Below, one piece after another: positions 23,858 through 35,624 of a stretch of 64,000 nt of DNA. The position numbers and the translations under genes were made by a program. Source of the stretch: Myrmaecium sp. VS I D KN 1 (lineage: Eukaryota > Ascomycota > Dothideomycetes > Valsariales > Valsariaceae); assembly GCA_019775845.1 (NCBI GenBank), contig JADQAV010000016.1:1-64000 (forward strand). The letters run 5' to 3'. Under the pieces are notes generated by a model. The model saw only the letters and a program-made list of their open reading frames with translations. It ran no database searches and was not told where the DNA came from. Numbering within the stretch: position 1 is the first letter of the stretch; every line of letters begins with the position of its first letter.

Positions 23858-25309
23858 CTAGTAGTTCTTAGAAGCATCCACACCGATAGCCTCAACCACC
23901 TCCTTCCGCTCCGCATGCTCAATCTTATAACCATCATAATGCACGTTCTCAACCGCACCACCAACGACGCCCGTCTCCGCGGGACCCGCCACGGTCTTCT
24001 GGCGCATGATGCGGAAGCCATGGCGGACCCAGTGGAAGGTCACGTAGCCCAGGACGTAGACGAAGCCGACGAGGGGGACGAAGTAGGAGACGCGGGTGCT
24101 GAGGGCGTCGGCGACGGCGCCCTGGATGGGCGGGAAGACGGCGCCGCCGGACACGCCCATGACGAGGATGCCGGCGCCGCGGCGGGTGTGGCGGCCGAGG
24201 TTGGCGGTGCCGAGGGCGAAGATGGAGGGGTACATGGGCGCTTCGAAGAAGAAGATCAGGATCAGGACGGCGACGGCGGGCTTGCCTTTCCCGGCGCAGA
24301 CGTAGGCGTTGAAGATGATGGCGCAGGTCGCGTAGATCATGAGGAGGAAGTCGGTTTGGAAGACGGTTGCGAGCGCGGTCGCGATGAAGCGGCCGACGGT
24401 GAAGGTAATGAGGGCGTAGGAGAGCATGTTGGAGGCTTGGGCGGAGGTGTACGTCGCGTTTTCCGTGGCGTAGTTGATGAAGAAGGAGGCGATGGTGACC
24501 TGGGCGCCGACGTAGCAGAACTGCGCGAGGAAACCGAAGATCATGTTGTACTGCTTGTACAGCGGTGCTTGGCCGATCTCGTTGCCGAACTCGTCCATGG
24601 CGTAGTTCTCAACCACCTCTTCGGTGCTCTTGAGCTGGTCCTCGGATACTTCAGGGAGTTTGCTGACGGCGAAGAGTACCGCAACGGCGACACCGGCGCA
24701 AGAGACAGCGAGGTAGACGAACTGGACGTTGGTGAGGCTGTGGGCGTTCGCTCCGGAGAAGAAGAACTTGGACGCGATGAGAGGGCCGATGAAGGAGGCG
24801 ACACCGTTCCAGGATTGACAGAACTGGAGACGCGCGCTCGCAGACGCCGGGTTGCCGATCACGACAGCATAGCTGTTTGCCGCGGTCTCGAGGGTCGCAA
24901 GACCGCAGGCGATGACGAAAGTGCAGGCGACGAAGCCTCCGAACGAGGCCTTCTTCGTCTCGGGGGTGGAGAAGTGCGCGGTCGGCCAGAACATGACGGC
25001 GCCAAGGGAGTACAAGGCCAGTCCCATCAGGATGGTGATCTTGTAGCCCTTGCGCTTCATGACTTCGGCGGCGATGGGGCTGAAGCAAAGGTAACCACCG
25101 CCAAAATATGCGACTTGGAGACCGGTGGACTCGAGCTTGGTGATGCCAAGGACGGTCTGGAAATGCTTGTTCAGGACATCAAGCAGGCCGTACGAGAAAC
25201 CCCACAGAAAGAAGAGGGAGATGACAAGAGCGAGAGGATAGATGAGTTTGCGACCCTCCAGGTAGCCGCCCTGGACAGTACAGGTTGAAATGGGGATGCC
25301 ACCTGCCAT
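23858..25309 (-). CDS. FucP-like (FHS family) MFS sugar transporter
   Basis: A single-exon gene of 483 residues with about 12 hydrophobic segments. Recognisable pieces are LALVISLFFLWGFSYGLLDVLNK at transmembrane segment 1, YFGGGYLCFSPIA, YSLGAVMFWP, ATLETAANSYAVVIG, QSWNGVASFIGP, YVGAQVTIASFFINY and FEAPMYPSIFALG. These are hallmarks of the fucose-galactose/glucose proton-symporter branch of the MFS, whose best-studied member is E. coli FucP. Fungal relatives import monosaccharides; which sugar is carried here is not shown by sequence alone. The C-terminal 40 residues are hydrophilic. The strand opposite is open for 479 codons, an effect of GC-rich third positions and not a gene. Confidence 0.93.
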   Translation of the reverse strand: MAGGIPISTCTVQGGYLEGRKLIYPLALVISLFFLWGFSYGLLDVLNKHFQTVLGITKLESTGLQVAYFGGGYLCFSPIAAEVMKRKGYKITILMGLALYSLGAVMFWPTAHFSTPETKKASFGGFVACTFVIACGLATLETAANSYAVVIGNPASASARLQFCQSWNGVASFIGPLIASKFFFSGANAHSLTNVQFVYLAVSCAGVAVAVLFAVSKLPEVSEDQLKSTEEVVENYAMDEFGNEIGQAPLYKQYNMIFGFLAQFCYVGAQVTIASFFINYATENATYTSAQASNMLSYALITFTVGRFIATALATVFQTDFLLMIYATCAIIFNAYVCAGKGKPAVAVLILIFFFEAPMYPSIFALGTANLGRHTRRGAGILVMGVSGGAVFPPIQGAVADALSTRVSYFVPLVGFVYVLGYVTFHWVRHGFRIMRQKTVAGPAETGVVGGAVENVHYDGYKIEHAERKEVVEAIGVDASKNY

Positions 25310-27744
25310 AGCTGCCGTCGATATTCAAAGAATGGAAGAGGTGAGGTAAGGGGGGAATGTCCCGAGGAAACCAGACGCCAACGCCGAAACAGCTGGAGGC
25401 AGGAGGATGAGAAGGTGGGATATGAAGGGAAGCGGGTTCGTCGTGTTGTCGAATTCTTGAGATGAAGCAGTCTCAGCGACGGGCGGCATACGCATTCTTA
25501 TAGTCTCGACTTTGCGTGCAACATACACACTTACCAAGAAGCCCTCGATAGCCATCGCCATAGGAGTAGGCGTGTTGGCACACGGTAGCGCTAGACAAGG
25601 CTGGACTGGGGAAGAACCGACGGTGCAACACAAATCGGACCGACCTGGCGCTGTGCGGAGGCGCGGGGTCCCCAGACGCGACATCAAGTCCCGCCATTCT
25701 CCCAGCGGTTCTAGCGTGCTTCGGTGCGTGAAGGGGTTCAGTAAGAGTGATGTCGTTGCCACGCGCTACCACGGATCGCTTCGCAGAAACTCTGGATATG
25801 GAACATCTCCGTTGTTTCCGTGCTCAAGCGTGCCAGAGTTCATGCACACCGCTAAACCGCCATTCACTTGGGGCTTGTTGAGCGGGAGGACTCAGCAGTG
25901 TTCTGTGAGCTGTGATAGGACGGCTTACACAATGCCATTATTGTTTCATCAGACCAGATGTGCTCGCCCGCTCAGGGTTATGCCCCGTTTAGTAAGGTGC
26001 GTAAATAGCCAAGATGGGCCGAGATGAAGCTATATTGCAGTTTTCTTGGCTCTTCAATGCAAACTGCTCTTCGAACTTGGATTTTCCAGAGACAGCCTGT
26101 GAGTCCATTTTTCTGGGGTGCGTAATGGTATAGCGGGGGCCTGCAGGGCCTGGAAGGAACGGCGGTTGACAGGAGTCAAGTCACATCTGCAGGAGACGAG
26201 CCCTCCGACGATCGAAGAGACAGACAGCAGAGGCTGCATAGAACAGCGGGAGAAGGAAAGAAGAGTGGCGTTGTACCATGGAAAGCTCGTTGAAAATGAT
26301 CCGGTTCCCCTGCGGTTTAGCGGCGGCGAAATCTTTTGAGCCGCGCCGCCGTTGCTGCTGCGCTCTAGTGAAACTCAATTTCCAGCAACACCACAGACCA
26401 CAACCCGTCGTCTGCTACAACTTGGCCATCGGTGTTCCAGTCGAGGGGAAGACGCGGGGAAGTTGTGATCGAGCGAGCGACACCGGCGACACTAGTCACT
26501 GGTTTCTCAACATGTCGACTGGCCTGGTTCGTGTACGACCTCTTCCCCGCCCCATGAGCGCATGGGTACGCGTGATGGGTTAACGCCCGCACTATCCCCA
26601 GGATTTTGGGTTTGTCGGGGCGTGTCACTATGATAGCTTGCTGCACGAGTTGACCAGGTCATGTCCTTGAGAGACACGGTTGGGATGTGCCGAATCGAAT
26701 CATGCAATGTTGACCTCTTAATGACCCGCTGTCTTTCATGATGGCACCGGAAGGCCACTGTGGCTCGTTGGACGGGATGGGGGGGCTTCATCTTGGAGAG
26801 GGGCGACGGGCGACATCTAGATGGGCCCAAGATCTGTTAACTTGTAAAAGACGGAAGCGTCCGAGATAGACTCCTTCGACCACCACGGCGAGTTCGGCCC
26901 CACCCCGTCCACTCACATTTCGATCGTGCTCGGCTCCACTTCTTTAGAACCGTGCTCTCCCCGCATCCTCCCCGCGATCGATCTGAAGTGTTCGAGAGCA
27001 GCGACGAAGGTGATGGGGCAATTCGCCGCGATGAGGCCCATGCAGCAATACCGATTTCAGGTAGTCCGCACAGTATCATTCCTCTTCCGGCTTGGAGATC
27101 TTGTTTGTTCCCTCAAATCCTTCGCTAGTTGACTTGGACACTGCTTCTTCCTGGGAATGGATTTTCGATTCTTCTTGAGACTCGTGCAGCTGATCTGGAG
27201 TCAAGAGTCCCTTTTACGATGACTTGCATCTCTTGAAGTCAGGAAAGGGAGTTGAACACACCCTGTTTCCTTCCAGTGGCATCTTCTTCTCCTCCTTGCC
27301 CGGTTTCGTCTGCTTTAAGAATTTCCTAGTTAAATGCGCCTAGGTCTGTGAAGTCTTCGTTACCAGTAAGCGTCTCATGAGGGAGCATGGTGGAAAGAGG
27401 TGGTCGTTCTTGTCCAATGTTTTCCAGTCCGTCTCTTGGGTTGCGTGCTTGGCCAAGATCAGATGGTAATGTGCATGTTGATCTATCCAGTTGCAATGCT
27501 TCATGGGTCGTCTGAGGCTCAATCTATGAGAACATGCCTTTAGAGCTGCTGCCTGTTATGCCGCACGACAATCATGCTGGCTCTAATTCGTACGGAGGAT
27601 GTGGTGGACGTGGTGGATGTGGATGCCCCGGGCGCACGTGCCATGGGTCGGCAAACAATTCGACGTCACCCCTTCCGGTCCGTAACCAGACGGATAAGCG
27701 TTCTCAACTTCCTATCTTCACCTCCATCCTGGCAATAACTCAGC
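25310..27744. other. 2.4 kb intergenic region between divergent genes
   Basis: Upstream of both the FucP-like transporter and the F-box gene. One short coding-like block at about 26916-27041 is discussed under findings; otherwise nothing with family similarity or a coherent exon chain was found. Confidence 0.5.
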
Positions 27745-29568
27745 ATGGCGGCGCCAATTCTGCAAAGTCTACCAGCGGAGATACTGAGCCATATATGCAT
27801 CTATCTTGAGAATGCCTCAGACATTGCCCACTTGTCCGGGACATGCAAACGCCTTCACGAATTCGCTCGCACCGAAGGTTGGAAATCGTATATCCGGTCC
27901 AATTTCGCGCACGCAAATGCCGTGAAAAACCTCCATGACTATTCACAAGCGGCACATGGTCTTATGTCGCTCTCGGAGAGTTGGTCACGGCGCGCGATTG
28001 TTGCTCGCCATCTGGCCCCTGGCCAGAAAATCAAAGATCTCGAGTTAAACAAAACCGTGACTGAATGGCGATTATCGACCAGACAGACCATGGGCTTCAT
28101 CCCGCTGATCGATAGTTATGAGGACCATCTCAGAGGAGGCGGTGGAGGGAAGGTAAGGTGGGATTGCAGGCACGAAATACTCGCCTATGCCGCCGGTACC
28201 AGTCTCTTCTTCCGTTCAAAAATGAGCGATCCTCGGCAGATGAGACCTCATAAAGTTAAGGAGTTCTGGTCTGGCTGGACGGAGCCTGGGAGTAGAGACG
28301 GTCAGGACGATATCACTGGGCTGAAACTTTTACGCACGGAACAGAAGGATGTTGGGGAGCAAGACGATTCATTGCATGCCATCGTTGGCACGGCGAGCGG
28401 CTCACTCCTCATGCTCAAAGCCAGTCGCCAGAATGACGTCCCCCTCGAAAAGGTTTATTACAATGTTGACAGTTCCCAGCAAATCAGATCTCTTGATGTC
28501 CAATCTTCACGTTCGCCGCTCTTTGCTGCTCTCCAGAACTCCTCTCTTTCGCTGTTTGATGCATACCCCAAGGAAGATGCAAAGCGTGGTCCCATCGCAG
28601 TCGAGCAAGCGGGAGAGTCCGATTCAGCTGCGTACGTGACGAGGTTCATCTCGAACACAAGACTGGCGGTCGGGAGGGGCTCGAAAAAGCAACCCTTAGT
28701 AGTCTATGACATTACGAACTGCGCACTGCAGAAGAGTAGGACGTTCGGCGCGGATGGTGACTCGCTCGATACTGTTTTGGACGGCGCTCAAGACAATTAC
28801 AAAAGCCCGGCTGGGCCTACGAGCACAACGCTCTCCATCATACCATTCCCGTCCGTCACATACGATGGCAATAGCAACAATTCGACCTTTCTCAGCGGTG
28901 GCCACGACGGCAGCATCCGCATCCACGACCTCCGCTCCCCCCTCGATTCCGTCCATACCATCCTCGACCCCAACGACTCCTCCGCCATCTACTCCCTCGC
29001 CCTGGTCGGCCCGCATGGCCTCGCCGCTGGCGCCTCCAAACACAGCATGCTCAAACTGTTCGACATCCGCTTCGCATACGCGCCTCACACCACCACCTCC
29101 GCTTCCCGCCCCATTAGTCCGCGCGCTCACACCATCTTCCTCGCCTCCAGCCCAGCCGTGCCGCAAAACCGACGTCCGCACTCTCCTCCCCGCCGCGCCG
29201 CGTTCGCCCGCCGCACAGCCGAGTCCCCCGTCTACGCCTTATCGGTGCCCTCCCCGTACTCGCCGCACCTGTACGCCGGCATCGAGAACGCGCTGCTCGC
29301 GCTGACCTTCGTGGATGTGTCCGATCCGCATCCGGACCCGTATCTGGGCAAGGTGTATGTGCAGCGGAAGGGCAGGGCGGGGAAGGGGAAGGTCGATCCG
29401 AAGAAGAGCTGGGACCCGAGGAGTGATGCCGTGCCGCTGCGGATGTATGCGCAGACGGGAGAGAGGCGCATGCAGTTGCTGGACCAGAGGGGGATTGGTG
29501 TGCCTGGTGCTGTTGATCAGAGGCTGGAGGGCTGGGGGTTGGAGCCGAGGTGGGTTGCTGGATGGTGA
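27745..29568 (+). CDS. F-box protein with WD40-like repeats
   Basis: A single-exon gene of 607 residues. Residues about 5-50 form an F-box (LQSLPAEILSHICIYLE, then ASDIAHLSGTCKRLHEFA). The rest contains beta-propeller-type repeats, clearest at FLSGGHDGSIRIHDLRSPLD and at SALVG-like turns ending LKLFDIRFAY, plus weaker repeats around IVGTASGSLLMLKAS. F-box proteins bring substrates to the SCF ubiquitin ligase through Skp1; the propeller is usually the substrate-binding part. The target is unknown. The stretch around residues 450-500 is Ser/Pro/Arg-rich and probably a loop. A GC-rich block near 28900-29560 opens long antisense and alternative frames that I do not count as genes. Confidence 0.85.
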   Translation: MAAPILQSLPAEILSHICIYLENASDIAHLSGTCKRLHEFARTEGWKSYIRSNFAHANAVKNLHDYSQAAHGLMSLSESWSRRAIVARHLAPGQKIKDLELNKTVTEWRLSTRQTMGFIPLIDSYEDHLRGGGGGKVRWDCRHEILAYAAGTSLFFRSKMSDPRQMRPHKVKEFWSGWTEPGSRDGQDDITGLKLLRTEQKDVGEQDDSLHAIVGTASGSLLMLKASRQNDVPLEKVYYNVDSSQQIRSLDVQSSRSPLFAALQNSSLSLFDAYPKEDAKRGPIAVEQAGESDSAAYVTRFISNTRLAVGRGSKKQPLVVYDITNCALQKSRTFGADGDSLDTVLDGAQDNYKSPAGPTSTTLSIIPFPSVTYDGNSNNSTFLSGGHDGSIRIHDLRSPLDSVHTILDPNDSSAIYSLALVGPHGLAAGASKHSMLKLFDIRFAYAPHTTTSASRPISPRAHTIFLASSPAVPQNRRPHSPPRRAAFARRTAESPVYALSVPSPYSPHLYAGIENALLALTFVDVSDPHPDPYLGKVYVQRKGRAGKGKVDPKKSWDPRSDAVPLRMYAQTGERRMQLLDQRGIGVPGAVDQRLEGWGLEPRWVAGW

Positions 29569-30259
29569 TGAGTACGGTGCTCGCGAGGCTGGGATAGATT
29601 TTGGAACGAAAATGGAGTTTCAAGACGAAGGTCAAGAACTTGGAGGCATATAGACGGATCTAGGCTGCTTCTTTCTGCATGAAACAAGGCGCTCGAGATG
29701 GATTCCAATGTCTTTAAACCCGGTGCCTGGACAGTTGTCTGAGAGTCTCTCATATGTACTATAGATAAATATTTAAGATGATGGAGGTTGAGACGGGCGT
29801 ACGAGGCGTTCCCACGGCCTCAGGCAAGCAAGATCATCCCGAGCTGCACACCCCACCTCGATCGACCTTCCGCTTGCAGCTTTGCCTCCACGCGCAACTT
29901 CCCTCCCCCACCGGACGGCAAAAAGCAGGTCTCCATCTGATCCCACGCATGACGCGAAAGGATGCAGCCACTCATCACATCTGCGCATCGCGCCATCGTG
30001 GCCCGGCATGAGCGACGGATGCGCCAGTCGTTAAAAGGGGCAAGGCTTCCCTCTCTCTTCCTTTCTCGCCCTTCCCCCAGCCAAGCAGCACAAAGAAATA
30101 CACGGGAAGAAAACCGGGGTTTTCTTGTCGTCCTATGACGGGACCTCTCTTTTGCTAGTTCAAATATCATTGCTATTGCGCACTATTATATCATCTTGAG
30201 CAGTCCAGTCATATTCCTGACGCAGACAATCCTTTTTACATCCGCACGCTCGATCCGCC
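29569..30259. other. Intergenic between two plus-strand genes
   Basis: 0.69 kb: the 3' flank of the F-box gene and the promoter/leader of the MFS gene. No additional feature recognised. Confidence 0.5.
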
Positions 30260-32232
30260 ATGGTCGCCGAGGCATCCGCCGCAAGAACGCCCGTAGAGGC
30301 AGAGGACGCAGAGCAAAAAGCCGACGACGCGCGAACCACGCGAACGACGTTGCTCACATCATACGCCGATGATGCGGACGACTGCGGCGCCGTGCTGAAG
30401 GGCGAGATCGATCCGGTCTACGAGGCTAAGGCAAGGATCTTGAACGCTGCGGTAGGCTGCCTGTTCCCCGCCGGCTATCTTCGATTGGTAGTCAGACCCG
30501 CTGTACTAATACACGGCTGCGAATGATCAGATCCAGGATATTGGCATGGGATGGTATCAGTGGCAGTTGTTTGTCGTGGTGGGATTCGGATGGGCGTCGG
30601 ATAATCTGTGGCCGATTGTGACTTCTTTGATCCGTGAGTGTTTGCGTATACTTTTTTCTTCTGCTAAGTCCTTCTCTACTTTCTGAGCTGAGACAGCTTC
30701 AATCTCATTTATTCTTCCTGTCTCATACTGTTCGAATCCACGATTCGAGGCGACCTCTGAGTTTTCTTCGCAGTGACCCCTGTTGCCAATGAGTTCCATC
30801 CTTCCAAGGATCCCCTGCTCACCCTCGCTCAAAACATCGGTCTTCTCGCAGGAGCCATCTTCTGGGGCTTTGGCTGCGACCTCTTCGGTCGTCGATGGGC
30901 GTTTAACCTTACTCTCGGCGTGACGGGCGTGTTCGGCCTCATCGCCGCCGGCTCTCCCAATTTCGCCGCCATCGGGTGTTTCGCTGCGTTGTGGAGTTTC
31001 GGTGTAGGAGGCAACCTCCCGGTGGACTCGGCAATCTTCTTGGAGTTCCTTCCCGGGTCCCATCAGTACCTCCTGACGATCCTGTCCATGGACTGGGCGA
31101 TTGCGCAGGTCATTGCAAATCTTGTAGCGTGGCCACTGCTTGGGAATCTTACCTGTCAGCAGGATGCCAACTGCACCCGCCATGAGAACATGGGCTGGAG
31201 ATATTTTGTAATCACCATGGGTGGAATCGCCATGCTTATGTTCGCCATTCGCTTCCTCTGCTTTACTGTCTATGAATCTCCTAAATACCTGATGGGGAAG
31301 GGCAAAGATGAAGAAGCCGTAAGAATAGTGCACGAGGTGGCCAGAAGGAATGGCAAAATCTCCACGCGTAAGTGGTGCCTACTTTTCAAGCTGCCTGGGA
31401 TGGGCGGCGTCTCCCGCAACGTACAGTACTAACCAGCTACAATAACAGTGACTCTTGAAGATCTGCAGAGTGTAGATCCAGATGGTGGACGTGCTCCAGC
31501 GCCAGACGCCACCGCCAACCTTAAACGGAGGTTGGAGAAGCTGAATATGACCCATATTCGAGCATTGTTCGCTACTAAACGGCTCGCTTTCTCGACCTCT
31601 CTGATTACCGCCGTCTGGGCTCTGATTGGGTTAGGATACCCTCTGTATAACGTATGTGGCATTATATACCTTTCCCTCGCCCGTGTCTCCGAACCAAAAC
31701 CCAGCTGACCAGTTGCATCCAGGCTTTCCTCCCCTACATCCAAGCCACACGCGGCGCCGACTTTGGCGACGGGAGCACCTACCTCACCTACCGCAACAGC
31801 CTCATCATCGCCGTTCTCGGCGTCCCCGGCTCCCTACTCGGCGGCCTCCTCGTCGAGGTACGCGGGATCGGCCGCAAAGGCACGCTCTCCCTCAGCACCA
31901 TCCTCACCGGCGTCTTCCTCTACTGCTCCACCACGGCGCTCGACTCCACCTCCCTGCTGGGCTGGAACTGCGCGTTCAACTTCTGCTCGAACGTCATGTA
32001 CGCGGTCCTGTACGCCTACACGCCCGAGATCTTCCCCACCAAGGACCGCGGCACGGGCAACGCGGTCACGGCGACGGCGAACCGCGTGTTCGGCGTCATG
32101 GCGCCGATCATCGCGATGTTTGCGGATCTGGAGACGTCGGCGCCGGTGTACACGAGCGGGGCGTTGTTCATCGCGGCGGGTTTGATGGTGTTGGTTTTGC
32201 CGTTTGAGAGTCGAGGGAAGGCGAGCTTGTGA
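30260..32232 (+). CDS. MFS transporter (SV2/sugar-transporter-like)
   Basis: Five exons (30260-30451, 30531-30633, 30774-31367, 31449-31651, 31723-32232) give 533 residues. A hydrophilic acidic N-terminus leads to IQDIGMGWYQWQLFVVVGFG (segment 1), GAIFWGFGCDLFGRRWAFNL (the conserved loop 2 D-x-x-G-R-R signature), FGVGGNLPVDSAIFLEFLPG and, in the second half, YAYTPEIFPTKDRGTGNAV, the SV2/sugar-transporter 'PE-x-(Y/F)PT-x-x-R-x-x-G' motif. Fungal members of this branch carry small organic acids or sugars across the plasma membrane; the substrate is not evident. Introns fall where the family motifs rejoin exactly (for example SLILTPVANEF and YNAFLPYIQ). Confidence 0.92.
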
Positions 32233-33251
32233 TTGTGAAGTTTGAGGGCAATAGATAGATAGATAGACAGGAGATTGGCGGGGGGGGGGGGGGGGGGGGG
32301 GGGTCGTGCTTGAACAGAGGACACAACTTGCTCCACCCCCTTGGTAACTCGTAACGGATGTGAATGAGGCGTCCGATACTCTTGCTGCCTGGTGTTCAAA
32401 TCTTGAAGGCCCGGTGCAAGGCCCCCTTCCGAGATTCCTAGCTGGAATTGCTTGTGTGCCGGTGCTCGTCCGATGTTTGTGGGGAACAGGGACTGTTCGT
32501 CTCCAGCTGTTTCAGCCTTGTCGCTGAAGCCCTCATCTGCCCAGGCTAATAGCTGCTGCCTTCTTGGTGCTGAATCACAGACGAAGAGAAAAACAACATC
32601 ATCATGCGTTGCGTATGTGGGGGATCTACGGTCACACGTATGTACTGTATGTATTATTGTCCTCCCGTATACTCAACGTTCTCTGGCGTCTGACGGCCTG
32701 TTTGTCAGGCTCGCACGTTGTGGGATTAATAATCATGTCAAGGCTGTACGGCAAGTCCTACGAAGTAAGGGGGGGATAAGGTACTAGTAAGGTATGGATC
32801 GCAATGGCAGGATTAGGCGACTACGCCAGACGGACGCCGCTTATGTTTCGGCACCCGTCACTCAGGTCGCTTCATGATCCCCTTTCAGGATTCGCTCAAG
32901 TGGCTGTTATGACGAAAACATCATCAAGCAAGATTGTTCACTTGCAGGAGTATCATGATTATCAAGCACGCCTTGGAGAACGCGCTGCTGTATAAGCGGG
33001 TCGATGAGGTTTAGCCTCGTTGCGCAAGAAGGAGGGGTGGGAGAGAAGGGAAGGCGGGGTTCAGTGGGATATAAATCCACGACGGCCTCGTGCCGTATAC
33101 CTAATCCCATTCAACTGCAATCACGACAAAGAAATCAAACGGATCCGGGAACTTCTTTCGATTAGCTCTAAGCTTTTTGGCTGCTGAACGTGTTTTCTGA
33201 CATACCCCGACGACGTAGAGAGCGAGCTCGCTGTTCTACAACTCACTGACA
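32233..33251. other. Intergenic with poly-G run
   Basis: 1.02 kb between two plus-strand genes. Begins with an ATAGATAG microsatellite and a G24 run just after the MFS stop codon; the remainder shows no coding signal. Confidence 0.55.
32280..32303 (+). repeat. Poly-G homopolymer, 24 bases
   Basis: An unbroken run of G begins 48 bases after the MFS stop codon, so it is probably in the 3' untranslated region. Exact length may be an assembly artefact. Confidence 0.85.
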
Positions 33252-34503
33252 ATGGCACCTACCAAGGTTCTGCTCATCGGCGTGACTGGTTACATGTAAG
33301 TGCTGCCCTCAACTTACCGCACATCTCGCGACTGGGCTCTGCCATGCGCAATAAACAAATAACTCGGACGCTGTCGATCTGTCTTTCTAATGCATACGCA
33401 GAGGAGGTTCCATCTTGACCGCGCTCAAGAACTCCCAGGATCCAAACCTCAAGACTGTCGAGTTCTCCGCAACCGTAAGGGAGAAGGGCGGTGATGCGAG
33501 CCGCGCGGAGGCCCTCAAGAAGATCGGCGTCACACCTATTTCACTCGACTCGCTCGACGACACGGAGACGCTGCGCAAGGCAGCTGCGGACCATGACATC
33601 GTGATCAACGCCGCGTCTGCCTTCCACACTCTCTCTGCCAAAGCACTGCTGGAAGGGCTGGCGGAGAGGAAGAAGGCGGGAAAATCCGTGCTATATCTTC
33701 ACGTAAGGCGTTCACCTTGACCCAACCCATCTCACCCGTATGACTTGAACTGACGTTTCCATGTCCAGCAATCCGGCACTTCCTCCGTGGGCGACAAACC
33801 CATCAGCCAGCCATCCGCTGCGACGGCTAACCCTCCCACGCTCTCCGACAAGACTTCCGACGTCGCCGGACACCTCCGCACACTGGAAGCGGACGCGCCG
33901 TACCCGCAGCGCACCACTGACGTCGCCGTCCTCTCCGCAGCCAAGGAGCTGGGCGTGCCCAGCTACATCGTCATGTCGCCTACGATTTACGGGCCAGGCC
34001 TCGGCCCCTCAGGCCTGAGCAACCCGTCCAGCATCCAGATCCCCGCGCTGATCAAAGCCGCGATCGAGCGGAAGCAAGCGGTGTCCGTGGGCGAGGGCGA
34101 CGGTCGGTGGAACTTCGTTAGCATCGCCGATCTGGCGGATCTCTGGGAGCGGCTGGTGAGCGCGCTTCTGGCCCGCAAAGACCTCCCGGAGGGCGAGAAG
34201 GGCATCTATTTCACCGACGCCGGCGTGTTTCGCTGGAAGGATTTGAGCTCGTTGATTGCGAAGGCCGGCGCGGATCTGGGCGCGTTGGAGACGGCGGAGG
34301 TGAAGCCGCTTGGTCCGGATGAGGAGCTTGTGCCGGGTTGGCCGGCTCCGGTGGTGGAGCTGGGCTTCGCGAGCAATGCGCTGACTCAGGGCGAGCTGGC
34401 AAGGGAGCTGCTCGGATGGGAACCTAAGGATCGCCAGGAGGCGTGGGAGAAGGAGGTTAAGGCGGAGTTCGAGAGGCTGTTGGAGAAGACGAAGCAGAAG
34501 TAA
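33252..34503 (+). CDS. NAD(P)-binding Rossmann protein (atypical SDR / NmrA-like epimerase)
   Basis: Three exons (33252-33295, 33402-33702, 33769-34503) encode 359 residues. The N-terminus KVLLIGVTGYIGGSILTAL is a glycine-rich dinucleotide-binding turn, rejoined exactly across intron 1. HDIVINAASAFH follows at the end of strand 4, and SYIVMSPTIYGPG is the usual substrate-loop motif of extended/atypical SDRs. WNFVSIADLADLW and the C-terminal GWEPKDRQEAWEKEV tail match the fungal NAD-dependent epimerase/NmrA-like group. The probable role is an NADP(H)-linked sensor or small-molecule reductase/epimerase in the cytosol. No canonical Y-x-x-x-K pair is obvious, so catalysis is not assured. Substrate unknown. 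Confidence 0.87.
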
Positions 34504-35624
34504 TCGGTCGGCTTGAGTGAGGATGGCATAGGTATATGAATGGGGGATTCTGGGGACCTAGGATGAGAGTCGGTTTCAAAGTTGCTCTTATCGGAATATC
34601 CGTCTTTATGAAATTGGACAACTGAATAAGGAATAATGCCTATCTTCTTTTTTCTTATGACCTTTACCTGTTTGCCTCCCGGAAGGCTTGGCCGGGTGGT
34701 ACCAACTGCATGCACATGCTTCCGATACTACCATGCTGCATCTCCTGATGAAGACCTCCGATCATGCGGTATGTACAGTACGGTTCACTATCAAGACATC
34801 ACCTCATCCACCCCCCGTCCCGATGGGGTGCGTTACACACATAGGTACACATTATCGGAAGTTAGTCTACTTCCACAGATCATACATACTTATATGTAAA
34901 GTCGTAATTAAGCCACCACGACAGCAATGTTCCGTTGGTTTCTGCTTTCCGTTCGTGTCTTTGATTCTTACTTCGATTCCGATAGGCAGGCTAGGTCCAT
35001 TTATCGTTGGTTAGGTCCGGGTGCGTGCAGCGGGTGTTTGCGGCTTGGCAATGATCATGCTGCCCCTTCGGATTGGCCGCTTCGGACGAGATGAAATGTG
35101 TACACCTGCAGGATGTAGATATTTATAGGAGGAGGAGCTGGAGGTTATTCCAAGGGTCTGCGGTGCCTGCCAAGCCAAGCTCCGGAGGTTCGCCGCGTCA
35201 TCTCTCACCGGTTGCGTTGCGGTGCCTCAGGTACCTATCGTCGAACGAGTGAGGTACGGGAAGAGAGCCGAGTTGTTGGCTGATCTGATCGTCTTGCGGC
35301 ACGTCCATCCACTCTCTCCACCTTTTCCGCTCCATCTCCACCTCTCCGCCTCCGCGTTCTGTCATTCCGCCGAGAACCGAGCACCGTTCCAGTGGACCTC
35401 AGGCAGGCCGTGCCTCAGGCCATAGCCTCAACCTTCCGATCGCCCTCGACGTTCGTCCCAATCCTTCGCTGCGCGCTCGCTTTTCCATGTCGTTCGGTCT
35501 CTGTCCGCTCCTCGCGCTCCTGCTCCACCTCCTCCCCGTCTCTTGACCGGCGATCCCTCTGTACACCGGACCGTTTCATGCCGCAGCTCTTTTCCGCGCG
35601 GTCTTATCGCACTCGCGGGCCATC
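34504..35624. other. Intergenic and leader of the carboxypeptidase gene
   Basis: 1.1 kb. The last 350 bases are C/T-rich and are probably the carboxypeptidase promoter and 5' leader. A short upstream frame at 35487-35546 could encode a 19-residue Leu-rich peptide starting MSFGLCPLLALLLHLL; no splice site I can see connects it to the main frame. Confidence 0.5.

Noticed and set aside
23849-25288. A 479-codon plus-strand frame opposite the sugar transporter
   Set aside because: It is Asp/Glu/Gly/Arg-rich and mirrors the GC-rich third positions of the real membrane-protein gene.
25310-27744. Transposon or virus-like element remnants in the larger gaps
   Set aside because: No terminal repeats, target duplications, transposase, reverse-transcriptase or capsid-like motifs were seen in this or the other gaps.
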